Part shown: one piece after another, positions 16,707-25,272 of the stretch
How the letters are laid out: each line of letters starts with the position of its first letter
Position numbering within the stretch: position 1 is the stretch's first letter
Assembly: GCA_023391415.1 (NCBI GenBank)
Contig: JAEWAY010000024.1
Location: 1 to 44,731 of the forward strand
Direction: 5' to 3'
Length of the DNA: 44,731 bases
Origin: Bacteroidota bacterium
Lineage (GTDB): Bacteria > Bacteroidota > Bacteroidia > Cytophagales > Cytophagaceae
Translations under genes and position numbers: made by a program
Notes under the pieces: model-generated
Told to the model about the DNA's origin: nothing
Database searches by the model: none
Seen by the model: only the letters and a program-made list of their open reading frames with translations

Positions 16707-17354
16707 ATGAACTCGGAAAGCTCACGCGATAGAATATTAAAGAAGGTCAGGCTGGCTCTGGGAAAAGGCGACTATGCCATGAGTGTCCCGGAGTTCGCCT
16801 CTCCTGTCATGAAAGAATTGCCTGAGGAGGATATCGCGCTGGTCTTCGCGGAAAATTTTGTACAAAACAAAGGTACCTTCTTTTACTGCGAAAATATAGA
16901 CGAATTTATGCTCACCATTCGCTCGTTTATCTCTCAGCACAATTACCAACAGGTTTTTGTCTGGGAAAAAGAGTTGATTGACGCGTTGAGCGGATTATTC
17001 CCATTTTCATCCGACAAAAAAAACTTTATATCCGCTGAAGTAGGAATCACCACCTGCGAGGCGCTAATAGCGAGAACCGGTAGTATTCTTATATCTTCCC
17101 AGTCCGAATCCGGTAGAAGTCTTGGGATATTTCCCCACGTTCATGTCGTGGTAGCTTTCTCCTCTCAGATTTCAAAGGAAATCGCCGACGCTCTGGCTCT
17201 GATAAAAACAAAATATCAGCACAATATTCCCTCTATGATCGGACTGGTTACCGGACCAAGCCGTACGGCCGATATAGAGAAAACCCTGGTACTGGGCGCC
17301 CATGGCCCCAAGGAACTCGTTCTGTTTTTAATCGATGATACCTCCCAAAAGTAA
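16707..17354 (+). CDS. LUD-domain protein (LutC/DUF162-like)
   Basis: A 215-residue single-domain LUD protein. The domain is seen in EVGITTCEALIARTGSILIS (about 111-130), GRSLGIFPHVHVVVAF and GLVTGPSRTADIE near the end. LutB/LutC relatives take part in iron-sulfur-dependent lactate oxidation, but no lutA or lutB lies nearby, so the role here is open. Its ATG follows the ftsH TAA with no gap, and its end overlaps lpxH by 20 nt, so it is in a tight operon with both. Confidence 0.85.
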   Translation: MNSESSRDRILKKVRLALGKGDYAMSVPEFASPVMKELPEEDIALVFAENFVQNKGTFFYCENIDEFMLTIRSFISQHNYQQVFVWEKELIDALSGLFPFSSDKKNFISAEVGITTCEALIARTGSILISSQSESGRSLGIFPHVHVVVAFSSQISKEIADALALIKTKYQHNIPSMIGLVTGPSRTADIEKTLVLGAHGPKELVLFLIDDTSQK

Positions 17355-18111
17355 TTTGCCTGAAGGTAAAAAGATCTACTTCGCCTCCGATTTCCATCTG
17401 GGAGTACCGAGTAAAACTGAAAGTAAAGAAAGAGAGAACAAGATCGTCCGATGGCTTACGGAAATCGAAAAAGACGCCGCCGCCATATTTATTCTCGGCG
17501 ACATCTTCGATTTCTGGTTTGAATACAAGTATACGGTTCCCAAAGGATATATCAAGTTTTTGGGCAAGCTCGCGTTTATTCGGGAAAAGGGCATTCCGGT
17601 TTATTTTTTTACCGGGAATCATGATATGTGGATGTTTGACTATTTTCCTACGGAACTGGATATTCCGGTTTTTTATGAAACCCAGCAATTTGAAGTCAAC
17701 GATATCCGCTTTTTTGTAGGACATGGAGACGGTTTGGGACCAGGTGACCAGGTTTACAAAATACTAAAAAAAGTCTTCGCTAATAAAGTTTGCCAACGGG
17801 CGTTTGGCCTCATTCCTTCATATATTGGTATGGGAATTGCCAATTTCTGGTCAAAAAGAAGCCGAATCAGCAATATAAAAAAGGACGAGGTATTTCTAGA
17901 TGAAAAAGAATGGTTATTCCAGTTTTGCAAAGACCACGAGTGTCTGACCCATCATAACTACTATATATTCGGTCATCGCCACCTTCCATTGCGTATGCCG
18001 GTTAACGACAATTCCGAATATATAAATCTCGGAGAATGGGTAAATTTCTATACATACGCGGTATTTGACGGTAAAAAGACAGAATTAAAAGAGTTTGAAA
18101 AAGCTTATTGA
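17335..18111 (+). CDS. lpxH: UDP-2,3-diacylglucosamine diphosphatase
   Basis: A 258-residue calcineurin-like phosphoesterase, best assigned as LpxH, which hydrolyses UDP-2,3-diacylglucosamine to lipid X in lipid A synthesis. Metal-site motifs are complete: SDFHLG with D19 and H21, GDIFDFW from 55, GNHD at 94-97, GHGD at 129-132 and GHRH at 213-216. It overlaps the LUD gene by 20 nt and the next gene by 17 nt. A second superfamily member lies at 23287-24072; this one keeps the GDIFDFW motif and looks like the true LpxH. Confidence 0.88.
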   Translation: MIPPKSNLPEGKKIYFASDFHLGVPSKTESKERENKIVRWLTEIEKDAAAIFILGDIFDFWFEYKYTVPKGYIKFLGKLAFIREKGIPVYFFTGNHDMWMFDYFPTELDIPVFYETQQFEVNDIRFFVGHGDGLGPGDQVYKILKKVFANKVCQRAFGLIPSYIGMGIANFWSKRSRISNIKKDEVFLDEKEWLFQFCKDHECLTHHNYYIFGHRHLPLRMPVNDNSEYINLGEWVNFYTYAVFDGKKTELKEFEKAY

Positions 18112-18928
18112 CGTACAAACCCAGTCGGTCCTTTTCTTCTTCCTCTTCTTTGTCATTAATCTACAGGCGCAGGAGACGTGGAAGGAAGTAAAGACAATCT
18201 CTGTTGGCAAAGCCCGGCTCATCTCGGCGGATTCCCATTTCAACATATACATTGCCAATGAATCAGGTATCGTAAGCCAATATGATTCGCTGGGCGACAA
18301 AATCGCTTTTTTTTCTCCGGGAAAGAAGAGTAAAGTAACTTGTCTGGATGGCAGCAGAAACGTCAATGTATTTTTGTTCTACAAGAACTTTCAAGAGTAT
18401 AAACTTCTCAACCGCTTTCTGACGGAGATAAGTACTACCCGGTTAAATCACGATCAGATTGGATTCGTCTCGCTCGCTACATTGTCTCCTGACAACGCGC
18501 TCTGGCTTTTGGATGAAAGCGACCTCGCCCTAAAAAAACTGAACAGTGAATTTAACCAGATTATTGTCAATAGTTCACTCCTTCCAATATTACCTAGAAC
18601 CAAAAATGAATTTATTTTTACCAATCTAAGAGAATACAACAACAATTTGTATCTATCCGACAAGTCGAATGGCATTTTTGTCTTCGACAATCTGGGCAAT
18701 TTCAAAACCCTGATTCCGGCCAGCGACATTGAACACTTTTCTTTTTGGGAAAACAATCTCTACTTTATCGAAAGCTCCAAGCTACATATCATTAACCTTA
18801 TCCGGAATGAGAGGCGCGTAGTGGAAAGAGAATTCCCAAGAAACGCCCAAATAATCCTTTCCCGGAATAAGGCTTATATTCTTCACGAGGACAAGCTGAG
18901 CGTCCATCGACACAATATTATCCAATAA
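18095..18928 (+). CDS. Secreted protein of unknown function, possibly beta-propeller
   Basis: 277 residues from a TTG start at 18095 that overlaps lpxH by 17 nt; no upstream ATG fits. Residues 1-26 form a signal peptide (SVLFFFLFFVINLQAQ). The rest contains repeated short strands of the type NIYIANESGIVSQYDSLG, NALWLLDESDLALKKLN, NLYLSDKSNGIFVFDNLG and NLYFIESSKLHIINL, spaced as in NHL- or WD-type propellers. I do not recognise a named family. Co-transcription with lpxH suggests an envelope role, but this is inference. Confidence 0.7.
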   Translation: MKKLIDVQTQSVLFFFLFFVINLQAQETWKEVKTISVGKARLISADSHFNIYIANESGIVSQYDSLGDKIAFFSPGKKSKVTCLDGSRNVNVFLFYKNFQEYKLLNRFLTEISTTRLNHDQIGFVSLATLSPDNALWLLDESDLALKKLNSEFNQIIVNSSLLPILPRTKNEFIFTNLREYNNNLYLSDKSNGIFVFDNLGNFKTLIPASDIEHFSFWENNLYFIESSKLHIINLIRNERRVVEREFPRNAQIILSRNKAYILHEDKLSVHRHNIIQ

Positions 18929-19009
18929 AGGCTATTCCCTTTTCATAACATATTTCACCGCCGGACGCTTAATATTAGTGTAGGTGTTGATCTAAATGTG
19001 CAGAAGGAT

Positions 19010-19546
19010 ATGAGAGTATGGAATATATCTGTGTGCCTGCTCACCGCGGGAATATTGATAAGTTGCAACGGTTCGAAAAAGTCGGCCCGCGATAATCAGG
19101 CGAATGAACTAACAGCCGGCAAGCCTCCCCAAAAGGAATCTCAGTGTCGGAACAAACCAAACGAACTGGATTATAAAATAGAAATATCGGAAGAGGACGA
19201 CGCTCGTATCAGCAGCCTGATCGACGCGTATGATTACGAAAACCGATACAATTACAATTATACCCACCGGCAGCGAGACGCTGACTTTAAGGGTTCATCC
19301 GGCACTGGTACCGGATCCAGCTACGCGTCTACGTATTATGGAGCCAATGCCAAGAAGCAGGAATTAATTACCTGCTCAAACGATACGGCGCTAATCAACG
19401 CCAACAAACAAGCGTTACCCCCTCAGTCAATCAACGATTTTCCAGCGGACACTTCATATACCGATGACTCTTATGGATGGGACACTCCTCCTTATGACAA
19501 CTCTGAATATAACTTTCAGGACTCAACTTCAACGGACGACTGGTAA
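19010..19546 (+). CDS. Small lipoprotein, unknown function
   Basis: 178 residues from the ATG at 19010; a GTG four codons earlier is possible. The N-terminus is a lipoprotein signal with Cys at 19 (ILISC). The mature part is low-complexity, rich in Tyr, Asn, Asp, Ser and Thr, with a patch YENRYNYNYTHRQ and an acidic C-terminus. No acidic export tag follows the Cys, so periplasmic retention is as likely as surface exposure. I recognise no domain. It is paired with another lipoprotein 15 nt downstream. Confidence 0.65.
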   Translation: MRVWNISVCLLTAGILISCNGSKKSARDNQANELTAGKPPQKESQCRNKPNELDYKIEISEEDDARISSLIDAYDYENRYNYNYTHRQRDADFKGSSGTGTGSSYASTYYGANAKKQELITCSNDTALINANKQALPPQSINDFPADTSYTDDSYGWDTPPYDNSEYNFQDSTSTDDW

Positions 19547-19561
19547 ACATAAAAAGACAAC

Positions 19562-19921
19562 ATGATGAACTATTTCATTATTATAGCGATGGCTTTGTTA
19601 TTTCTGTCAAGCTGCGGCGGACATCCCAGAGTAGCCATACTTCCGGATGACGGACTAGCGAGCGGATCTGTCAGTCCAAGAGCGGAAAGAAGCTATATGT
19701 ACTCATACGAAGGCCATCAAAGCGCCAGTGGCAGCAATCCCGCGGGGCGGTTTGACAGAGAGCTTGCCGAACGCGAAAAAAGACGCTTGATTGAGATGGA
19801 CACGCTCCGGAAGGAGTTCGCTGTAAACGGATACAGTGTAAACACGACTCCGGGCGACTGTGAACTATATTCAACCAGAGCGGAAAACGAAAGGGACGTG
19901 AAAGTCCGCGCCGATCGGTAA
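19562..19921 (+). CDS. Small lipoprotein, unknown function
   Basis: 119 residues, starting MMNYFIIIAMALLFLSSC with the lipidation Cys at 18 (19 fewer residues in the mature form if trimmed normally). The mature part has a charged helix RFDRELAEREKRRLIEMDTLRKEF at about residues 61-84, written here as the segment beginning RFDREL. I recognise no family. It is the last gene before a clear plus-strand terminator, so it probably shares a transcript with the lipoprotein gene upstream. Confidence 0.6.
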   Translation: MMNYFIIIAMALLFLSSCGGHPRVAILPDDGLASGSVSPRAERSYMYSYEGHQSASGSNPAGRFDRELAEREKRRLIEMDTLRKEFAVNGYSVNTTPGDCELYSTRAENERDVKVRADR

Positions 19922-19950
19922 TCAACCAGATGAGATCCATATCCAGTAAA

Positions 19951-19986
19951 AAAGAGAGGTGAGGCTTTTGAGCATCGCCTCTCTTT
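19951..19986 (+). terminator. Rho-independent terminator
   Basis: An inverted repeat with 12 continuous pairs (one G-T) from aaagagaggtga with its partner, continuing after one mismatch, is followed by ttttaatattttt. It lies 29 nt after the stop of the second small lipoprotein gene and ends the plus-strand block that begins with rsfS. Confidence 0.8.
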
Positions 19987-20058
19987 TAATATTTTTACGA
20001 TAAATGCTTTTTTAAGCTCAAAAGTTCTATTTTTACCAGCAAAATCATCTCTGTCAGA

Positions 20059-22398
20059 ATGCGGCATTTATTCTTTTTTTTAGTGATGGTAGCATTGATC
20101 CTGCCATCCGTTTCATTCTCTCAATCCAATGTTTATACTCTTTCCGGAACAGTAAGGGATTCTGCAAACAAAGAAGAACTACCCGGGGCGTCGGTCTATA
20201 CTTCTGACCAAAAAACGGGTACCATGACCGATTTTGACGGCAAGTATGAGCTGAAGCTTAAGGAAGGCACCTACACACTTGAAGTTTATTTTTACGGATA
20301 TAATACGCTTGTTCGGACTGTAACTATTCGCTCCGACCAGAAACTAGACTTTCTGCTTTCAAACGCCACAGAAAAAATGGAAGAGATCGTACTAAAAGGT
20401 ACCCGCGCCGACGACAATGTCAAGGATACCAAAATGAGCACGATTGAGCTGAATATTGAGGAAATAAAAAAACTACCCGCGCTACTTGGCGAGGTCGACG
20501 TCATAAAGAACCTGCAATTACTACCCGGTGTACAGGTAGCGGGGGAAGGCAACGCGGGATTATACGTGCGAGGAGGAGGCGCGGATCAAAATCTTGTTCT
20601 TCTGGACAACGCCACCGTATACAATCCTGTACACGCCGTGGGTATCTTTTCCGTATTTAGCGGCGACGTCCTTAAAAGCACCGAATTGTACAAGGGAGGG
20701 ATACCCGCTCAATATGGCGGCCGTCTTTCCTCGCTGCTTGAAATCACTACAAAATCAGGTGATTTTGAAAAGTTTGGCGGTTCCGCGGGAATCGGACTTT
20801 TATCAAGCAGACTTATGGTCGAGGGCCCTATCGTCAAAGATAAAGTTTCATTTATGCTGGCCGGAAGAAGAACCTATTTCGACTTGTTCCTAGCGGCAAG
20901 CGGTGATGAAACAATACGAAAAACCAAGCTTTATTTTTACGACCTAAACGGCAAGATTAGCATTAAAGCCAACAAAAATAACTTTATAGAGATTTCCGGA
21001 TATTATGGAAAAGACGTCCTGAAGCTGTCGAGCCTCTTCAATAACTATTATGGCAATAACGCGGTATCCACTTCCTGGCGCCATGTATTCAGCGAACGAC
21101 TATATTCTCAGACATATCTAACCTACTCCGGCTTTGACTACAATATAGCTCTGGAGCTTGACGAAGCCCAAAAATTCAGGATAAGCAACGGAATTCAGGA
21201 CTTTAATCTAAAACATCTGTTTTTTCAGGAGCTCAATCCTAAAAACAAGTTAACTTATGGAATAGACGCGAGCTATAAGATATTTATGCCCGGCGAAGTA
21301 GCCCCGCAAGGTTCATCTTCCGCTTTCAAACCCTATAAAATCCCCAACGCCTATTCACTCGACGGAGGTATCTATATCTCGAACAAGCAGACGATCACAT
21401 CAAGACTATCCGCCGATTATGGTCTTAGATTTTCCATGTTTAGTCAGGTGGGAGAAGCCTCCATCACCAACTACGACGGCAAACCAGCTAAGAACTCCGT
21501 AACGGATACCTCTACCTATGGATCGATGCGGATAGTAAAACCTTATTCGGGGCTTGAACCCAGAGTATCGCTCAGATATACCCTGAATGAAGTAAGCTCC
21601 ATCAAAGCTTCTTATAACAGAATGTTTCAGTACCTGCATCTGCTGTCCAACTCTACCTCTCCGGTACCCAGCAATATCTGGCTACCAAGCGGCAAGTACA
21701 TACAACCGCAAAGAGCGGATCAGGTAGCGCTCGGATATTTCAGAAACTTTAAAGAAAACACATACGAAGCTTCCGTTGAAGCATATTATAAGCACATGGA
21801 CAAAGTAATCGACTTTGTCGACAACGCGGAGCTCTTTCTCAATCCAAATCCTGAGACAGACGTGCTTCCAGGTATTGGACGCTCTTATGGAACAGAGTTT
21901 TTCCTCCGAAAAAATAAAGGAAAGACAACGGGATGGATAAGTTATACCTTGTCCAAAGCGACTCGAAAGATTGATGGGATCAACGATAATAAGGAATATC
22001 TGGCAAGCTATGACCGGAGACATAATCTGAACATTGTCGTGACACATGACCTGAGCAAAAGGATCAATATTTCATCTACTTTTGTATATGGAACGGGAAG
22101 ACCGTTTACACTACCCTCCGGGAAATACACGTTTGATTATACAACACCCGCGTATTATACCGAGCGCAACGCCTACCGGTTAAGAAGCTACCACCGTCTC
22201 GACCTGGCGGTTAATATTAACTTCAACCAGGAAGGCCGATTCAAAAGCAATCTGAATATTTCCCTATACAACGCGTATGGACGTAAAAATCCATATACCA
22301 TAATGGTAAGGGATAAGGAAAATGGAGAAGGCCAGGAACTCGCTATGATATATCTTTTCCGATGGCTGCCTTCGATAACATACAATATTAACTTCTGA
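20059..22398 (+). CDS. TonB-dependent receptor with carboxypeptidase-like N-terminal domain
   Basis: A 779-residue outer-membrane transporter powered by TonB-ExbBD. After a signal peptide (1-22, ending VSFSQ) comes a CarboxypepD-regulatory-like domain at about 26-100 (LSGTVRDSANKEELPGASVY, GKYELKLKEGTY), then the plug (about 125-235: LLPGVQVAGEGNAGLYVRGG, GGIPAQYGGRLSS) and a beta-barrel. The substrate is not evident. The next gene, a DUF4249 lipoprotein, overlaps its stop by 1 nt; this pairing recurs in Bacteroidota, probably as receptor and accessory lipoprotein. Confidence 0.92.
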   Translation: MRHLFFFLVMVALILPSVSFSQSNVYTLSGTVRDSANKEELPGASVYTSDQKTGTMTDFDGKYELKLKEGTYTLEVYFYGYNTLVRTVTIRSDQKLDFLLSNATEKMEEIVLKGTRADDNVKDTKMSTIELNIEEIKKLPALLGEVDVIKNLQLLPGVQVAGEGNAGLYVRGGGADQNLVLLDNATVYNPVHAVGIFSVFSGDVLKSTELYKGGIPAQYGGRLSSLLEITTKSGDFEKFGGSAGIGLLSSRLMVEGPIVKDKVSFMLAGRRTYFDLFLAASGDETIRKTKLYFYDLNGKISIKANKNNFIEISGYYGKDVLKLSSLFNNYYGNNAVSTSWRHVFSERLYSQTYLTYSGFDYNIALELDEAQKFRISNGIQDFNLKHLFFQELNPKNKLTYGIDASYKIFMPGEVAPQGSSSAFKPYKIPNAYSLDGGIYISNKQTITSRLSADYGLRFSMFSQVGEASITNYDGKPAKNSVTDTSTYGSMRIVKPYSGLEPRVSLRYTLNEVSSIKASYNRMFQYLHLLSNSTSPVPSNIWLPSGKYIQPQRADQVALGYFRNFKENTYEASVEAYYKHMDKVIDFVDNAELFLNPNPETDVLPGIGRSYGTEFFLRKNKGKTTGWISYTLSKATRKIDGINDNKEYLASYDRRHNLNIVVTHDLSKRINISSTFVYGTGRPFTLPSGKYTFDYTTPAYYTERNAYRLRSYHRLDLAVNINFNQEGRFKSNLNISLYNAYGRKNPYTIMVRDKENGEGQELAMIYLFRWLPSITYNINF

Positions 22399-23210
22399 TG
22401 AAAAAGATGAAGATTATCAACGCTCCGCTCTTCGCTCTTCTTATGTTTCTAACATCATGCGTAGAAACCATAGAGCCGGATCTAAAATCCTTTGACGAGA
22501 AGATTGTCATTGAGGCTCTGGTCACAAATACCGTGGCTCCCCATTATGTCAAAGTTACCAAAGCGGTACCTTTTTACTCCAATCAAGGCTCACTGCCGAT
22601 CGACGACGCTATTGTCGTTATTTCCGATGATGCCGGCAACCTCGACACATTGTCCCATATGAGTGACGGGCGATATGAAACCAGTAAAATATCTGGTACT
22701 CCAGGTGTACGATACCATTTACTGGTAATCGCGGAAGGGAAAGACTATGAGGCTACATCCATAATGCCCAGGCTTAACACTATCGATAGCGCGTACGCGA
22801 CCTACTATGAAAAAGGCGACTTTTTGCATGAAGAAAACAGCTATTATGTTTCTTTCGTGGCTAAAGAACCCCAGGATACGAAAGATTTCTATTTATGGAA
22901 ATTTTATAAAAACGGCGAGTTGCTCAACCAGAAAAACGATATCATGATCGCTTCCGATGAGCTGGTTCAAGAGGATATTAACGGCATGGAAGCTCCGTTT
23001 CCCTACCAATTGGGAGATACAGCGAAAGTAGAAATGTACTCTCTGACGGAAGAAGCTTACAAGTTTTATTCCGGCCTTAATAGCAATTTAAACAATGAAG
23101 GAGGCTTCTTTTCATCTCCGCCAGCCAATCCCTCATCCAATATCACCAATGGAGCTCTGGGACTTTTTCAAACTTCCGCGGTTGAAACAATCGAGTATGT
23201 CATAAAATAA
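22398..23210 (+). CDS. DUF4249-family lipoprotein
   Basis: A 270-residue lipoprotein with a signal ending FLTSC (Cys 21) and the typical DUF4249 opening: VIEALVTNTVAPHYVKVTKAVPFY, IDDAIVVISDDAGN and the later ATYYEKGDFLHEENSYYVSF. DUF4249 proteins are usually found next to TonB-dependent receptors, as here, and are thought to be accessory surface or periplasmic lipoproteins; their biochemical role is not established. Its start codon shares one base with the receptor's stop (TGATG), so they are co-translated. Confidence 0.85.
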   Translation: MKKMKIINAPLFALLMFLTSCVETIEPDLKSFDEKIVIEALVTNTVAPHYVKVTKAVPFYSNQGSLPIDDAIVVISDDAGNLDTLSHMSDGRYETSKISGTPGVRYHLLVIAEGKDYEATSIMPRLNTIDSAYATYYEKGDFLHEENSYYVSFVAKEPQDTKDFYLWKFYKNGELLNQKNDIMIASDELVQEDINGMEAPFPYQLGDTAKVEMYSLTEEAYKFYSGLNSNLNNEGGFFSSPPANPSSNITNGALGLFQTSAVETIEYVIK

Positions 23211-23286
23211 AGCGTTTCTTAACAAGAAATTAAAACTGGGGTAAAAACGCCTTAATATACGCTGTGTTTATTTACAAAAACACCGT

Positions 23287-24072
23287 ATGCAAACGCACTA
23301 TAAAACGATCGTCTTATCGGATATACATCTGGGGACTTCCGGATCAAAAGCGAAAGAAGTAAATCTTTTTCTCAAGTATAATACCTGCGACCGCCTTATT
23401 CTGAACGGCGATATTATCGACGGATGGCAACTAAAGAAATATGGTAAATGGAAAAAACGCCATACTCGTTTCTTCAGGCGCGTGTTGCAGCTTATTGAAC
23501 AAAAAAACACAGAAGTCATTTATATACGGGGCAACCATGATGACTTTCTGGACACGATCATTCCTTTTTCTATCGGAAACATATCCATCCGCCGGGAATA
23601 TATCCTACAATCCGGCAACCGAAAATTTCTGATTATTCACGGTGATGTATTTGACAGCATAACAAACAATCTTAAATGGGTAGCCAGGCTTGGCGATATC
23701 GGCTATACATGCTTACTTTGGATAAATCGCCAATATAACTTGTATCGCCTTAAACGAGGATTACCCTATTATTCCCTTTCTCAAATCATTAAATCAAAAG
23801 TAAAGAAAGCGGTATCCTATATTTCAGATTTTGAAACTGAACTGGCCAAACTAGCTAAGAACCGAAGGTGCGATGGTATTATATGTGGACATATCCATCA
23901 GCCTGGTATTAAAATATTCAGCGACGGGATCATATACATGAACTCCGGAGACTGGGTCGAGTCGTTAAGCGCGTTGGTCGAAACACGAGATCATCAATGG
24001 AATATTGTATTCTATGATCCGAATCATGCCTACAATGAGGTCCACAGGCAATCTGCTCCTATATGGGATTAA
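23287..24072 (+). CDS. LpxH-superfamily metallophosphoesterase
   Basis: A 261-residue calcineurin-like phosphoesterase of the UDP-2,3-diacylglucosamine diphosphatase superfamily. Motifs: LSDIHLG (D12, H14), GDIIDGW at 41-47, GNHDD from 82, HGDVFD from 118 and GHIHQPG from 201. It differs from the lpxH at 17335 in having GDIIDGW rather than GDIFDFW and lacking that gene's operon setting, so its substrate may be another lipid-linked or nucleotide phosphodiester. It is followed after 105 nt by a co-oriented glycosyltransferase. Confidence 0.8.
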   Translation: MQTHYKTIVLSDIHLGTSGSKAKEVNLFLKYNTCDRLILNGDIIDGWQLKKYGKWKKRHTRFFRRVLQLIEQKNTEVIYIRGNHDDFLDTIIPFSIGNISIRREYILQSGNRKFLIIHGDVFDSITNNLKWVARLGDIGYTCLLWINRQYNLYRLKRGLPYYSLSQIIKSKVKKAVSYISDFETELAKLAKNRRCDGIICGHIHQPGIKIFSDGIIYMNSGDWVESLSALVETRDHQWNIVFYDPNHAYNEVHRQSAPIWD

Positions 24073-24177
24073 TATCCGAAATCCTAAAAAGATATGCTTT
24101 GTTAACCAAAGAATAACCGTGTTTTAACGCGTCGCTAATAATCGTTTTCTTTTTTTGTATCGAAAAACCAATGTCCG

Positions 24178-25272
24178 ATGCGAAAAAAGCTACGTTATCT
24201 GTTTATCGTACAGGGGGAAGGCCGGGGACATATGACTCAGGCGATCTCTCTAAAAGAAACTCTGAAAAACGCCGGGCATCAGGTCGTTTGCACACTTGTC
24301 GGCAAGAGTGAGCGTAGAATCATTCCCGATTTCTTCCTAAAAAGAATGGAGGCGCCTGTCATTTCCTTTGAAAGTCCGAACTTCGTCCTTGACAAAGGAA
24401 ACAAACGTGTCCGGATCTCCAAAACGATAATACACAATCTTGCTCAAGGGAAAACCTACTACCGCAATCTAAAACTCATCCACGCCCAGGTAGAATGCTA
24501 CAATCCTGACATCATTATTAACTTCTATGATTTCCTCGCCGGCGTATACAATATGATTTTTCCACATAAAGCGAAGTTTATTTGTATCGGGCATCAATAT
24601 CTGGCCTTACATCCTGAATTTATTTTTCCGAAAGGGAATATGGCGGATAAGATATTATTGCTACTAAACACCAAAATCACCTCTCTATTAGCGGATAGGC
24701 GACTCGCTCTGTCATTTACGCCATTGCCATGCGACCCAACTGGCAAAACATCGGTAGTACCGCCATTGCTTCGAAGAGAAGTACTTAAGATAAGCCCCAA
24801 TCGGGAAGCCTATTATCTGGTATACCTGGTCAATGAAGGCTACGCCCATGAAGTGATCCATTGGCATCAAGCGAATCGTGAAATCAGATTGCACTGTTTC
24901 TGGGACAAAAAAGACGCTGAAGATACAGTTGTCCTACATGAGAATCTGATTTTTCACAAGATCGACGACCAGAAGTTTCTCAACCTGATGCGTTCATGCT
25001 CAGGCTATATTTCAACCGCGGGATTTGAAAGCATATGTGAAGCCATGTATCTTGACAAACCGGTAATGATGGTTCCTATCAAGGGGCACTTTGAGCAAAA
25101 GTGCAACGCGCTGGAAGCTCAAAAAGCCAATGCCGGCATAGCGGCCTCCTCATTCAACTTATCCGATTTCCTCAATTACCTTCCATCACGTGTAGATCAA
25201 AACACGGCTTTCAGAAACTGGGTGGAGCAAGCCAACGAGCTTTTCCTGAAAGAGCTGGCTTATTTCAATTAA
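24178..25272 (+). CDS. MurG-like (GT-B) glycosyltransferase
   Basis: A 364-residue protein with the opening YLFIVQGEGRGHMTQAI, where GEGRGHMTQA at 13-22 is the acceptor-side glycine motif of GT-B enzymes such as MurG or diglucosyl-diacylglycerol synthases. The C-terminal half has STAGFESICEAMYLDKPVMMVP (about 281-302), the usual nucleotide-sugar site. It is likely a lipid or surface-glycan glycosyltransferase; the exact donor is unknown. It follows the phosphoesterase at 23287. Its stop overlaps the convergent gldH by 4 nt. Confidence 0.8.
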   Translation: MRKKLRYLFIVQGEGRGHMTQAISLKETLKNAGHQVVCTLVGKSERRIIPDFFLKRMEAPVISFESPNFVLDKGNKRVRISKTIIHNLAQGKTYYRNLKLIHAQVECYNPDIIINFYDFLAGVYNMIFPHKAKFICIGHQYLALHPEFIFPKGNMADKILLLLNTKITSLLADRRLALSFTPLPCDPTGKTSVVPPLLRREVLKISPNREAYYLVYLVNEGYAHEVIHWHQANREIRLHCFWDKKDAEDTVVLHENLIFHKIDDQKFLNLMRSCSGYISTAGFESICEAMYLDKPVMMVPIKGHFEQKCNALEAQKANAGIAASSFNLSDFLNYLPSRVDQNTAFRNWVEQANELFLKELAYFN

